A stretch of 64,000 nt of DNA from an uncultured Bacteroidota bacterium (GCA_937876355.1 CALFHN010000042.1:1-64000), one strand, 5' to 3'; shown: positions 18,901 to 26,980, numbered from the stretch's first letter. Notes: generated from the letters alone by a model not told the origin. Program-made: numbers and translations.

Positions 18901-19013
18901 TTGTGTGGACTACATCGGCGCAAAGTGGAATTTATATTGCTCGCATCGAGGCGCGCTCCGTCCAGGGTAATCGAAGCGATACGAGACTTATCAAAATGGC
19001 CATTGTTCGATGA
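15903..19013 (+). CDS. M6-peptidase-like secreted protein lacking the zinc motif, T9SS sorting domain
   Basis: The protein has a signal peptide (from ATG 15903; the frame opens at 15804), then a region resembling M6 (immune-inhibitor-A-like) peptidases, including FDAHLRFLEHYINKVSD and later GGLLIWHVDEN. Where M6 enzymes carry HEFGHxLGLPDLYD this protein has ASFLNYLGVPDLFN (codons at about 16671-16712). Both zinc histidines and the catalytic Glu are gone while the following PDLF and IGPFDVMD are kept. A propeller-like middle follows, and a type A sorting-type tail (NWPNP ... SGIYIARIEA ... IKMAIVR). It is probably a non-catalytic secreted or surface protein exported by the T9SS. The stop overlaps the next start (ATGA, 19010-19013). 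Confidence 0.75.
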   Translation: MFLKESKQVGTKRAIVASILVLLTVFGPANLSRAQQRVAPDIVNVVALMVEFQPDSSRFTTGNGTFEGPLFGDVDSPRIDPLPHDVAYFDAHLRFLEHYINKVSDARTKVKGTVLPQIIRVSHEMGFYSPTGKNSGDDAELVKLATLVKEAWTLAAANNVKLPAGITSDNTAFVLFHAGIGRDIELLGTTLDKTPEDLPSLFFGQDALARLGAGILKVDGITVSNTLVIPRTESRLGFDFIQEKPFLVELSINGLLAASFLNYLGVPDLFNTETGESAIGPFDVMDALGIFAFGGLFPPEPSAWTKTYMGWADVTTFQDVTNQAATLRYAGDLDRNEVARVEISDSEYFLLENRHRDPENDGIRMQVWKDGVTTEVVFPNADPEFNDVTIAGFEGGVVVGVDQYDFALPGGEDEFGNPLVGGLLIWHVDENRLNTRIQTNQVNAEPTARGLDLEEADSAQDIGFSSNSGFFGPRFDLGSPFDFWFASNPVKVRTTAGREIQLYENRFAPDTHPSSHANNGSPSAVSIFNISDPALDMTFSVDQRGTSTWNGSGQFIAPLPSGFADENSFIGLLPSTLPGNEGSLPVVFGKETSGEYGVWDSHSALLDGLRGVRPVTGNFGLVALKKSVFVWLDRDHNVRMADIVADGEPFLTTSNLSWFEEAGQIHVRLGVVLQAGPAIAQVIIGSNNTMTLSLEATTAPVRRIVQRSRTASSAFLQFDGAFLDELTGNQVDISFPIAAGNSANYTTMADVGISEEGWFVAFTDPSSASLRIIHESGGEFEAYFSGCVPGRAVIEDLTLDGLGDVVVGCGSQLFGFYSNAVVIGGFPFQLKGNAISEPILAVYPEQNLVFGMVQTDVGNLDGFMIGDRVGRIDGFPLSVGKSSRVAPFVWGNQIMTLSGSGTLKSWETNSSVNLSSRNSVGMDMVQVSYRSPSPGASSGVRLLARSETYNWPNPISGGKTHLRFMTTEQAQVTVTIVDAMGQFIEKFDPITTVGSIPSEIVWTTSAQSGIYIARIEARSVQGNRSDTRLIKMAIVR

Positions 19014-22000
19014 AAAATCAGCTTCGATATTTTCTGGTTTTTCTATTCGTTGCAAGCTGCTTTGCACGAAGTGCTTCGGCTCAAGAATCGATCGCGTGGT
19101 ACGACTATGTTCGAAGTGATCTCGAATGGTATACCATTGAATCCGAGCACTTTCTGGTTCACTTTCACTCGGATGAATCTGGGGAAGGTAGCCGAACAGC
19201 CCGTGTAGTGTCCCAGGTGGCGGAGGACATGTTTGGGCCGATCACACAGTTGTATGATTATCAATTGGACACCAAAGTTTCCTTCGTCTTGAAAGACTAC
19301 GAAGATTACTCAAACGGTGCTGCGTATTTTTTTGATAACGTCATTGAAATATGGGCTCCAGCGCTAAATACGCCTTTTCGAGGGGATCACAACTGGCTTC
19401 GCAATGTGATTTCGCATGAGTTTACGCACATGATCCAAGTCCAGAAGACGATGAAGACCACCCGCAAGCTCCCCTTTATGTATTTGCAGTATTTGAGCTA
19501 CGAAAAGGTGACCCGTCCAGATGTTTTGTACGGATTTCCCAATGTTTTGGCCTCGTATCCAGTCCCCATTTTGAATAACCCGGCGTGGCTGGCGGAAGGA
19601 ACTGCGCAGTATCAGCGAGAATGGTCAGATTTCGATCGATGGGATTCTCATCGTGATATGCTGCTTAGAACCCAAATATTGGCTGGCGAAGAGTTAACTC
19701 TGGCAGAAATGGGGGGCTTCTATTCGCACACTAGCTTGATGCGCGAGTCGGTTTATAATCATGGTTTCGCGTTTACTCAATATTTAGCAAATAGGTTTGG
19801 AGAGGACGGCCTAAAAATCCTGAGCGATCAACTCAGTACATGGTCCAATTGGAATTTTGAACAAGCCGCATTTGATGCCTTCGGAATTCGAGGTGACCAA
19901 CTTTATTCTGATTGGATCTCATCCTTGAGAACATATTACTCAGAAAATGCTCCTCAGGTCGATTCTGAAGTGACCTACATCGAAAAGGAAGGATTTAACA
20001 ACTTTTACGCTCGGGTATCACCGGATGGTTCAAAAGTGGCCTACCTGTCCAACAAAGGGGAAGATTTTAGCAGTACAGGGATTTGGGTTCAATCTCTTGA
20101 AAATGGCGAAGTTGTTTCAAACGGCATGACTGCAAAAAGTGGCCTGGGACTTCATGCCAATACAGCCTTTTTGGTGCTTCCTCAGAGCGAGCTAGAGGCA
20201 GGCGCCGAATATACGTGCTCATTGGGTCACAAATTGCTGTCGTCGGCTTCTGGGCCCATTGATTGGCTCTCTGACGATAGGTTGGTGTATTCCAAGGCAA
20301 AAGATACCCCTGAAGGATACTTGCATCTAGATCTTTGGTCTATACATATCGAAACAGGAGAGAAGGAACAGCTAACGCATAACCAGCGGGCAACGGCACC
20401 TTCCGTTTCTCCAGATGGTAGTTTGATCGCATTCGTAAGCCAGGCAGACGGCACAACAAATTTGGGCGTCTATCACGTCGATTCAGGAATTACGGAGATG
20501 CTAACGACTTATTTGGATGGCACTCAGGTCACGGAACCGGTGTTCGGCCCAACCGGAGCCTGGATTTATTTCGGACGAAGCAGGGGACATGGGCGCGATA
20601 TTTACCGCCTCCGTGTAGAAGACCGTGTAGAAGACCGTGTAGAAGACCGGGTTGAAGACCGGATGGAAGAACCGGTTATGGCAGAAGCGTGGGACGATCG
20701 CTCTCCTGCATTCGACAACGATGGAAACATGATCTTTTCATCAGATCGAAGTGGAATATTTAATTTGTATCTCGTCGAGAGCACCGGCGAACTTACCCAG
20801 CTTAGCATGGAGACAGGTGGCGCTTTTATGCCTTCGGTAGGCCCGTCGGATTCTATTTATTATAGTCGATATGAGGCATCGGGCTACAAAATAGCTCGGA
20901 TGGATGCATCCGGTTTTCTACCGTATAAATCGGAATACAAGTCCCCACCGTTTCTGACAAAAGCCGCTCCAAGGTCGGATGTGACCATGGCGCAACAAAC
21001 GTTAAACCGGTCGGACGACTCAGGAGTACGTGCGTTTACTCCGATTGAAATGGAATCGGTGCCAAAGTATAAGCAGACGTTTACCTCAATTAGCTTTTTA
21101 CCCGTAGTTCGGTTAGACCGGTACGTATCGAAGAAAAGGAGTCGTACGGATGTACGACTTAAGGATAGAACGAGGGCGGAAACGCTTTGGCGTAATACTA
21201 AGCTTGGAGTCTATACGAGTACACGTGAGGTTTTAGGCGGCCTTAGTTTTTTTGGAGGGATCTTAATTGGTCCGGGTTCCGGAAGTTCTTCATCGCTTTG
21301 GGATGCCATATCGCCCTCAAATTTGTTGGATCTTGAACGTGATGCATTTGTGCAGATTGAGTATTCAAAGGGACTTCCCTTCATACACAAGAGATGGTCG
21401 CCTCAATTCGCTATTCAGCTATTTAACATCAGAAGAAACGTTGAAAACGGACTGGCGATCGAAGAATTCCCATGTACAGCTTGTTATCCGGATTCAACAT
21501 TGGCCGACTTGGCGTACGATCTTTGGGAAGTCGACTTTATTGCAAAAAGCAAAATCAACAAAGTTCTGTTAGCGCAAGTAGGATATCGTTATAGTCCTTA
21601 CCGCGTAACTACCAAGAGATTTTATTCAGAGGAATTGAAACAGGCAATTCCCGCTAGTGCTTCCAAGTATTATATCGGAAGTGCTTTTCATTCAAGTCTA
21701 ACTTTTGAATCCTACAAGCCTTACCGGGACATGAATGTGGTTCCTATCGGTCTTAGGGCCGAACTGAGTTATGAAAGGGAGTCGGGTCGCTTGCTTGAAG
21801 CATTCAGCATCAGAGATGGACTTTTGACTCCGCTCTACGCAAATGCCTCGATAAACCGAATTATGTTTGATTTGAAAGGAGGTTTGAGACTTCCGGGTTG
21901 GCCTGGCGATGGGGCGCATGGAATTGGTCTCAGGCTTCGAACCACGTCGATCCTCGGGAAAGAAGTGGATGACTTCTATAATGAATATGTTGGAGGGCTC

Positions 22001-22405
22001 ACCGGAGCACGTGGGTACGCTTTTTATGCTTTAGGAGGCAACGAAACGGCTTGGGCTCAAGTGAGTTATTCATTTCCGGTGTTTCCCCGCATTTCACGGC
22101 AGTTTTTATTTGCATACCTCGACAAAATCTACCTGAAATTGTATGCAGATGCCGCTCTTGCCTGGTCGGGCGACTTTCCTGGGCTGGATAAGGCTAAAAA
22201 AGATGTGGGAGTAGAGGCTCGATTTGGCCTAGGCTCTTTTTATTTGCTACCGTCCGCGTTTTTTATTAGCAGTACCTATGGATTAGATTCGTTTAATTTT
22301 CAGCTAGATGAGGGATTTGTTACGCCCGATGGAAGTTCAACGATTAAATACGGCGGTTCTTGGCAGTGGCACATTGGTCTGCTCTTTGGTTTTGATCAAC
22401 TTTAA
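19010..22405 (+). CDS. HEXXH peptidase-like / TolB-propeller / outer-membrane barrel protein
   Basis: A 1131-residue product with three parts. After a signal peptide (MKNQLRYFLVFLFVASCFA...SASA) comes a metallopeptidase-like domain with HEFTH at 136-140 and a downstream Glu196 in WLAEGTAQYQ, the gluzincin (peptidase-MA-like) arrangement. Then come TolB/WD40-like blades (RVSPDGSKVAYLSNKG, SVSPDGSLIAFVSQADG, FSSDRSGIFNLYLVE). The last 400 residues read as an outer-membrane barrel, including GGLTGARGYAFYALGGNETAW, which is reminiscent of Omp85/BamA repeats. Residues 535-554 are a 4-residue tandem repeat (RVED). It is translationally coupled to the M6-like gene. A surface protease or assembly role is plausible but unproven. 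Confidence 0.75.
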   Translation: MKNQLRYFLVFLFVASCFARSASAQESIAWYDYVRSDLEWYTIESEHFLVHFHSDESGEGSRTARVVSQVAEDMFGPITQLYDYQLDTKVSFVLKDYEDYSNGAAYFFDNVIEIWAPALNTPFRGDHNWLRNVISHEFTHMIQVQKTMKTTRKLPFMYLQYLSYEKVTRPDVLYGFPNVLASYPVPILNNPAWLAEGTAQYQREWSDFDRWDSHRDMLLRTQILAGEELTLAEMGGFYSHTSLMRESVYNHGFAFTQYLANRFGEDGLKILSDQLSTWSNWNFEQAAFDAFGIRGDQLYSDWISSLRTYYSENAPQVDSEVTYIEKEGFNNFYARVSPDGSKVAYLSNKGEDFSSTGIWVQSLENGEVVSNGMTAKSGLGLHANTAFLVLPQSELEAGAEYTCSLGHKLLSSASGPIDWLSDDRLVYSKAKDTPEGYLHLDLWSIHIETGEKEQLTHNQRATAPSVSPDGSLIAFVSQADGTTNLGVYHVDSGITEMLTTYLDGTQVTEPVFGPTGAWIYFGRSRGHGRDIYRLRVEDRVEDRVEDRVEDRMEEPVMAEAWDDRSPAFDNDGNMIFSSDRSGIFNLYLVESTGELTQLSMETGGAFMPSVGPSDSIYYSRYEASGYKIARMDASGFLPYKSEYKSPPFLTKAAPRSDVTMAQQTLNRSDDSGVRAFTPIEMESVPKYKQTFTSISFLPVVRLDRYVSKKRSRTDVRLKDRTRAETLWRNTKLGVYTSTREVLGGLSFFGGILIGPGSGSSSSLWDAISPSNLLDLERDAFVQIEYSKGLPFIHKRWSPQFAIQLFNIRRNVENGLAIEEFPCTACYPDSTLADLAYDLWEVDFIAKSKINKVLLAQVGYRYSPYRVTTKRFYSEELKQAIPASASKYYIGSAFHSSLTFESYKPYRDMNVVPIGLRAELSYERESGRLLEAFSIRDGLLTPLYANASINRIMFDLKGGLRLPGWPGDGAHGIGLRLRTTSILGKEVDDFYNEYVGGLTGARGYAFYALGGNETAWAQVSYSFPVFPRISRQFLFAYLDKIYLKLYADAALAWSGDFPGLDKAKKDVGVEARFGLGSFYLLPSAFFISSTYGLDSFNFQLDEGFVTPDGSSTIKYGGSWQWHIGLLFGFDQL
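20612..20671 (+). repeat. 12-bp in-frame tandem repeat (RVED units)
   Basis: Three perfect copies of CGTGTAGAAGAC (20612-20647) are followed by two diverged copies (CGGGTTGAAGAC and CGGATGGAAGAA). They encode (RVED)4-RMEE inside the propeller part of the HEXXH-propeller-barrel protein. Unit length is a multiple of three, so slippage would change length by four charged residues without a frameshift. Confidence 0.95.
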
Positions 22406-22416
22406 AAGCGAATAAA

Positions 22417-23088
22417 ATGGATTCTTCAATGATTTTTGGCTTGGGAGCAATTATGATTGCTGTTGGCCTAATATTTTTGTGGATGCTATTCAAAGATAAC
22501 GAGACAAAATGGCCAAGAGACGTTGTCGAGTGGGTAGGAACAGTACTTTCCTGCCTTTTAGTGGTCTCAGCGATTGCGCTTATGGTTCTGGCCCAAGCCT
22601 CTGAAAAGGTTGTTGTTTCCGGCGGGCAAGTTGCCACTGAAGCATATTTTCAAGATGCCATTATTGAAGTCCCAGCGTCTGATTTTTCGTTTAAAACGGT
22701 AGACCAAAATCTCGATCAGCAGCTGAGCGATTTTAAGGGAAAGGTGGTTATTCTAAATTTCTGGGCGACGTGGTGCGGGCCTTGTCTACAGGAAATCCCA
22801 GATTTGAACAGACTCCAGAACGACTTCCGCGATCAAGGCCTCGTAGTCCTTTCCGTCTCCGATGAAGAGAGAAGTCTTTTGTTGTCCTTCGAAAATCAAC
22901 TCTCGCTGGAAACCCAAAGTGTCTACGTTCCTTTTGGGATTGATCTCCCCTTACCGTTTAAAGGCGCTTTCATCATCCGTCCAGCCTCATATGTCATTGA
23001 CAAAACGGGTACGGTACGGCGCTATTTATTAGGAGCCCGGAATTACGATTTCTTTAAAAAGGCCGTGTTGCCCTTACTGGAAGGATAA
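22417..23088 (+). CDS. membrane-anchored TlpA/ResA-like thioredoxin
   Basis: The 223-residue product has two N-terminal hydrophobic helices (about 4-24 and 42-63). A thioredoxin-like domain on the periplasmic side follows, with active site ATWCGPC (about residues 118-124) and the family entry DFKGKVVILNFWA. Such proteins reduce or exchange disulfides in cytochrome c maturation or envelope proteins. It follows the barrel protein after 11 bp, and its stop overlaps the next start by one base (TAATG at 23086-23090). A link to folding of the exported proteins encoded next to it is an inference from position. Confidence 0.85.
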   Translation: MDSSMIFGLGAIMIAVGLIFLWMLFKDNETKWPRDVVEWVGTVLSCLLVVSAIALMVLAQASEKVVVSGGQVATEAYFQDAIIEVPASDFSFKTVDQNLDQQLSDFKGKVVILNFWATWCGPCLQEIPDLNRLQNDFRDQGLVVLSVSDEERSLLLSFENQLSLETQSVYVPFGIDLPLPFKGAFIIRPASYVIDKTGTVRRYLLGARNYDFFKKAVLPLLEG

Positions 23089-24152
23089 TGAACCGACTTT
23101 GGATTGCCCTCTGTTTTATCGTTATATCGACACCGGTTCAGGCCCAGTCGAATAAAAAGGATATGAATCAAGAGGAATCCTCGCTCGCAGGCAATGGGAA
23201 TGCATCCGATTCGAGGGCGTTGTCCATGCTTCGATTTGATGTCTTGCACCTGCCTGGTTTGAATGCTTCAAGTCTTGTTGCGAAGCCATCTGCTTCTTTT
23301 GAGCGTTCTGGACGCCGGGTTAATCCTAGTTTGAACCAATCTTTACGCAGCGTTCCCCTGGCATTTGGATTGTCTGCCCTAGTGCCAGGTGCAGGTCAAT
23401 TCTATAATAAACAATATGTTAAGTCCGGTGTAGCTTTGGCTATTGAAGCAGCAGTAATTACCGGCTATGCTATTCTGCGCACTAATGGAATTGACGCTGA
23501 ATCTGCGTTTCAAAGAACGGCGCATCAATCCTGGAGTCCAGTCAAATATGCGACGTGGTTAAATGACTATGCAGACTATTTAAATGAAGAGCGCGGAGGA
23601 AATGTCACGGCTTCGCCCGTTCAACTTCAGACTTCGATAGATTTTACACATCCAGAAAGTTGGTCGACATCTGAAAAAGCGCTCGTGAACACTATGTTTT
23701 CGCAAATTAGGGCCATCGAGCGACAGGTTTTCCATCCAGAAACAGGTGCGACATTTTCCCATCAAATTCCGGACTTCGCTGCGCAACAATACTATGAGTT
23801 GATCGGAAAATATTTTCAGTTCGCACCGGGTTGGGGGGACTATTCTGAATGGAAAAATGATCAGGGCGAGTTCACCGTCGCCATTGATCCCGAACACACT
23901 GGAGCCGCTGACTCAAAGCCCAATGTCTCTAGTTCCTTTTACCAATATGCGCGGGATCATGCCGATGCGCAGGATACCCTCAGAGAGGCAAGCCGAATTT
24001 CGTTGTTGTTTGTCTTCAATCACTTATTGGCGGCAATCGACGCCGCGGTAAGTGCAAAGCTGCATAATGACCGCCTGGATAGCAGCATTGGATTAACCTA
24101 TGATGGTCCTGGGCGCCCCGCACCCGTTGTTCGGTTGAGATTCTCGTTCTAA
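23088..24152 (+). CDS. DUF5683-like envelope protein
   Basis: The 354-residue product starts with a signal peptide (MNRLWIALCFIVISTPVQAQ). A hydrophobic helix segment, SALVPGAGQFYNKQYVKSG, runs on into AIEAAVITGYAIL. This glycine/proline-led motif followed by a membrane helix recalls the DUF5683 family common in Bacteroidota, whose function is not known. The C terminus (APVVRLRFSF) ends like an outer-membrane strand. It is coupled by one base to the thioredoxin gene, so the two are probably co-transcribed. Confidence 0.65.
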   Translation: MNRLWIALCFIVISTPVQAQSNKKDMNQEESSLAGNGNASDSRALSMLRFDVLHLPGLNASSLVAKPSASFERSGRRVNPSLNQSLRSVPLAFGLSALVPGAGQFYNKQYVKSGVALAIEAAVITGYAILRTNGIDAESAFQRTAHQSWSPVKYATWLNDYADYLNEERGGNVTASPVQLQTSIDFTHPESWSTSEKALVNTMFSQIRAIERQVFHPETGATFSHQIPDFAAQQYYELIGKYFQFAPGWGDYSEWKNDQGEFTVAIDPEHTGAADSKPNVSSSFYQYARDHADAQDTLREASRISLLFVFNHLLAAIDAAVSAKLHNDRLDSSIGLTYDGPGRPAPVVRLRFSF

Positions 24153-24261
24153 GCAGACCTTCAGCACCGGATTGTACTTGATTTGCACGTCTGCGATGGC
24201 GATCATGGCAAAGCTGTATCGCGTCTTAACTGCAACTCATCAATAAACGTAACGAAAATCC

Positions 24262-25572
24262 ATGTCCTGGTATAAAAAACTACACTGGCAAATTATAATA
24301 GGCCTGGTGCTGGGCCTCATTTTCGGTGTAATTGCAGCCGCACAAGGCTGGAGCAGTTTCACCTCTGATTGGATTGCACCGTGGGGGGAAATTTTCTTGC
24401 GGTTACTGCTGCTCATTGCCGTTCCCCTAGTGTTAGGCTCGCTCGTAACCGGAGTAGCTTCCCTTTCCGATTTAAAAAAACTGTCCCGGATCGGAGGGAA
24501 AACGATAGCGATTTATATGGGCACGACGGTCATCGCTCTCATCATAGGCCTTGTATTGGTAAACCTACTGCAACCGGGGGCAGGGGTGCCAGAAGACATG
24601 CGGCAAAAATTGCAGGAGACCTATGCGGATCAAGCTGCAGCCGGATTGGAAACGGCGGCCGAAGCTGCTGAACGGGGGCCACTGGACCCCATCGTAAGTA
24701 TGGTCCCTGGCAATTTCTTTGAAGCAGCCTCCAACAACCGGAATATGTTGCAGGTAGTTTTCTTTGCCATATTTGCAGGGATTGCCCTTCTCTTGATCCC
24801 ACGTGAAAAAGCGCGACCGTTGCTGGAGGTATTTGAAAGTTTAAATGACATGATCATTCGAATGGTCGGGATCATCATGTTGTTTGCACCAATTGGGGTT
24901 TTTGCTCTAATGGCAGGCACTATCACCAGTATTGCTGGTGATGATCTGGGGCAAATTATGGAGCTCCTCGGGGCGTTGGGATTTTATTGTATTGTTGTGT
25001 TGTTGGGCCTCGTTGTCCATATGACAGTGACGTACGGGAGTATGATGAAGTTTTTTACTCCTCGAAGTATTGGGGACTTCATGCGAGCATTGGCTCCTGC
25101 GCAGTTGGTTGCCTTTTCCACTTCCTCTAGTGGGGCGACGCTACCCGTCACGATGGAACGGTGTGAAAACGAGCTCGGTGTGTCAGAAGAAGTTTCATCG
25201 TTTGTGCTGCCTCTAGGAGCTACCATCAACATGGATGGGACGGGATTATACCAGGCTGTTGCAGCCGTGTTTATTGCTCAAACGATGGGGATGGATCTTG
25301 ATTTGGGGGCACAGATGACCATTGTTTTCACGGCAGTTCTTGCCTCCATTGGAACAGCAGCAGTGCCAGGAGCGGGCATTATCATGTTGGTCATCATCCT
25401 AGAATCAGTAGGCGTTCCATCGGCTGGTATCGCTTTGATTCTTGGTGTCGACAGAATCCTTGATATGTGCCGAACAGTAACTAACGTCACGGGAGATGCG
25501 ACTGTGGCTGTTGTTGTTGCAGCGAGCGAGGGGCAGTTGCTCGATAAGTCGCTGCTGCCTGTCTCGAATTGA
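24262..25572 (+). CDS. dicarboxylate/amino acid:cation symporter (DAACS, SLC1-like)
   Basis: An integral membrane secondary transporter of 436 residues for C4-dicarboxylates or glutamate/aspartate with H+ or Na+. Family landmarks are the serine-rich hairpin AFSTSSSGATLPVT (about 277-290), the NMDGT motif (PLGATINMDGTGLY) and the C-terminal substrate-binding segment DRILDMCRTVTNVTGD. The Arg in RTVTNVTGD is the position that in this family binds the substrate side-chain carboxylate (glutamate/aspartate or dicarboxylate transporters). A small hydrophilic insert rich in Ala/Glu lies near residues 110-140. Start ATG at 24262; it is monocistronic by spacing. Confidence 0.93.
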   Translation: MSWYKKLHWQIIIGLVLGLIFGVIAAAQGWSSFTSDWIAPWGEIFLRLLLLIAVPLVLGSLVTGVASLSDLKKLSRIGGKTIAIYMGTTVIALIIGLVLVNLLQPGAGVPEDMRQKLQETYADQAAAGLETAAEAAERGPLDPIVSMVPGNFFEAASNNRNMLQVVFFAIFAGIALLLIPREKARPLLEVFESLNDMIIRMVGIIMLFAPIGVFALMAGTITSIAGDDLGQIMELLGALGFYCIVVLLGLVVHMTVTYGSMMKFFTPRSIGDFMRALAPAQLVAFSTSSSGATLPVTMERCENELGVSEEVSSFVLPLGATINMDGTGLYQAVAAVFIAQTMGMDLDLGAQMTIVFTAVLASIGTAAVPGAGIIMLVIILESVGVPSAGIALILGVDRILDMCRTVTNVTGDATVAVVVAASEGQLLDKSLLPVSN

Positions 25573-25853
25573 TTATAACCTGGTCCTCGTCGTCTTACTT
25601 TGAGACGAAAGCTCGGTTAGAAAACTAAATATGACGATTTCGGGTCGTTTTCGACGACCCCACAGAGTTTGGCATCATCTTAGTAAGAGCCTAGGCAGTT
25701 CATTGATATATGACTGCCCTCACTCCTTCGAGATGTGTGAACCTCCTCTGAAACCAAAAGGAGGGTGCACTCAGCATCCTCCTTTTGCATTTCAGTCCTT
25801 TCTCGATTGACCCTCATCGTACTCCTTGCGATAAGTCTGTACCTCTCGTGCAC
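25573..25853. other. non-coding stretch with several hairpins
   Basis: There is no credible ORF here. Three inverted repeats are visible. The first is 25642-25660 (GGGTCGT / ACGACCC). The second is 25694-25718 (GGCAGTTCAT / ATGACTGCC with one bulge). The third is the long stem at 25755-25787, listed separately. CCTCCT at 25742-25747 could also pair with AGGAGG at 25759-25764, giving an alternative to the long stem. The stretch may be the 3' region of the symporter transcript or a small RNA; the sequence does not decide. Confidence 0.5.
25755..25787. terminator. terminator-like hairpin downstream of the symporter gene
   Basis: A 14-bp stem, CAAAAGGAGGGTGC (25755-25768) and GCATCCTCCTTTTG (25774-25787), has one G-T wobble and loop ACTCA. 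The outer part of the stem is A4/T4, so on either strand the 3' side ends in TTTTG, typical of a bidirectional terminator with a short U tract. It is placed to end plus-strand transcription from the symporter gene or minus-strand readthrough past the tRNA. Confidence 0.6.
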
Positions 25854-25884
25854 AAAAAAACCCGCCTGCCATTAGGCAGACGGG
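25854..25884 (-). terminator. intrinsic terminator of tRNA-Arg
   Basis: On the minus strand CCCGTCTGCC, loop TAAT, GGCAGGCGGG forms a 10-bp stem (one G-T pair) followed by seven T. It begins one base after the tRNA 3' end. Confidence 0.92.
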
Positions 25885-25885
25885 T

Positions 25886-25962
25886 TGGTGCGCTTGAGAG
25901 GATTCGAACCTCCGACCTTTGGAACCGGAATCCAACACTCTATCCAACTGAGCTACAAGCGC
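25886..25962 (-). tRNA. tRNA-Arg (anticodon CCG)
   Basis: The minus-strand sequence folds as a full cloverleaf. The acceptor stem is GCGCTTG/CAAGCGC and the D arm begins GCTCAGTTGG. The anticodon stem TTGGA/TCCAA encloses the loop TTCCGGT with CCG at positions 34-36. The T arm is GGAGG-TTCGAAT-CCTCT. The discriminator A and CCA end are encoded. It reads CGG arginine codons. The rho-independent terminator follows at once. Confidence 0.97.
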
Positions 25963-26117
25963 GCGAGGGCACAAATATAGCAATGAATGTCCGTCGTGTT
26001 CCTATGGAGTAGGACGAACCTCGCAAAGTTTGTGCTAATGTTGGCCGCAAGCGCGGCCCCAAAAATAGAATTTGGACTGGATTTGCTCCAGAACAAGTTC
26101 GACGCCCACAAAATGGT

Positions 26118-26912
26118 ATGACTGATACCGCGCTTATCAAACAGTTTCTAGTTGACCCCAGTTCGGGATATTCTTCACTGTTGGACAAATACACGCCGAT
26201 TATTCTCAGGATGATTCGTCGATTTTTATCTGACTCAGATGAGGTTATGGAAACATACACTTCAATTTGTGAGCGATTGCAACACAACGATTATCAAGCC
26301 CTTCGTCGCTTTAGAATCAATAGTGAATTAACTCCATGGTTATCCGTGGTAGTGGCAAACGCGTGTCGGGATCGATTCCGTAAAAACCGGATGACTTCCG
26401 TCCCCAACTCAGTAATTTCAAAATTGAATGCGTGCGAAAAGCTGGTATTCCGATATTACTACCAAGATCATATTCCTCAATCAGAGATTCCAGAGTTGAT
26501 TGCTGGAAAGAACAATCAAGATTGTACAAGCGAAGACGTTGCGGCGGCCATCGAGCACATTGACGAATTATTGTCGGTCAATAAAAGGTGGCACCTCCTT
26601 GCTGCGCTCCGAGCGAATCGTCCTATGCTTTCCTTAGACGATTTGACCGAAATGGGTATCTCTCCTGCGGGAAGTATGCCTTCTCCAGATCAAATTGGGA
26701 TAGCAGATGGGGATCGAGTTGGAATGCTCAACAAAGCAGTGAGCGATCTCGATCCAGAAGACCAATTATTAATTCTTCTTTGGTTTGAACACGGAATGCG
26801 GGCCCAACAAATTGCCAAAGTGATGCAATTTGAAAATCATAAATATGTGTACACTCGGCTCCGTACTATCATTAATCGCCTGAGAAGGGAAATGATTGAA
26901 GTTTCCGTTTAA
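26118..26912 (+). CDS. divergent sigma-70-like (ECF-related) factor
   Basis: The 264-residue cytoplasmic product is arranged like a small sigma factor. The N-terminal part (DKYTPIILRMIRRFLSDSDEVMETYTSICERL, then LTPWLSVVVANACRDRFRK) resembles sigma region 2. The C-terminal part (AVSDLDPEDQLLILLWFEHGMRAQQIAKVM ... YVYTRLRTIINRLRREM) resembles region 4 with its helix-turn-helix. Between them lie about 110 residues of unassigned sequence, more than the linker of ordinary ECF sigmas, with its own helix-turn-helix-like piece (ACEKLVFRYYYQDHIPQSEIPEL). No anti-sigma gene is adjacent; the next gene is a CPBP protease on the same strand. The target promoters are unknown. Confidence 0.7.
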   Translation: MTDTALIKQFLVDPSSGYSSLLDKYTPIILRMIRRFLSDSDEVMETYTSICERLQHNDYQALRRFRINSELTPWLSVVVANACRDRFRKNRMTSVPNSVISKLNACEKLVFRYYYQDHIPQSEIPELIAGKNNQDCTSEDVAAAIEHIDELLSVNKRWHLLAALRANRPMLSLDDLTEMGISPAGSMPSPDQIGIADGDRVGMLNKAVSDLDPEDQLLILLWFEHGMRAQQIAKVMQFENHKYVYTRLRTIINRLRREMIEVSV

Positions 26913-26980
26913 CTTTAGAGAGAAAAGGGACCCGATTGAGTTTAAGGCGTTTGACCCCTTTATTTTAGCGAAAAACGCCC

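Noticed and set aside
20612-20671. Possible CRISPR-like array
   Set aside because: Repeats are contiguous 12-bp coding units without spacers; it is a coding microsatellite.
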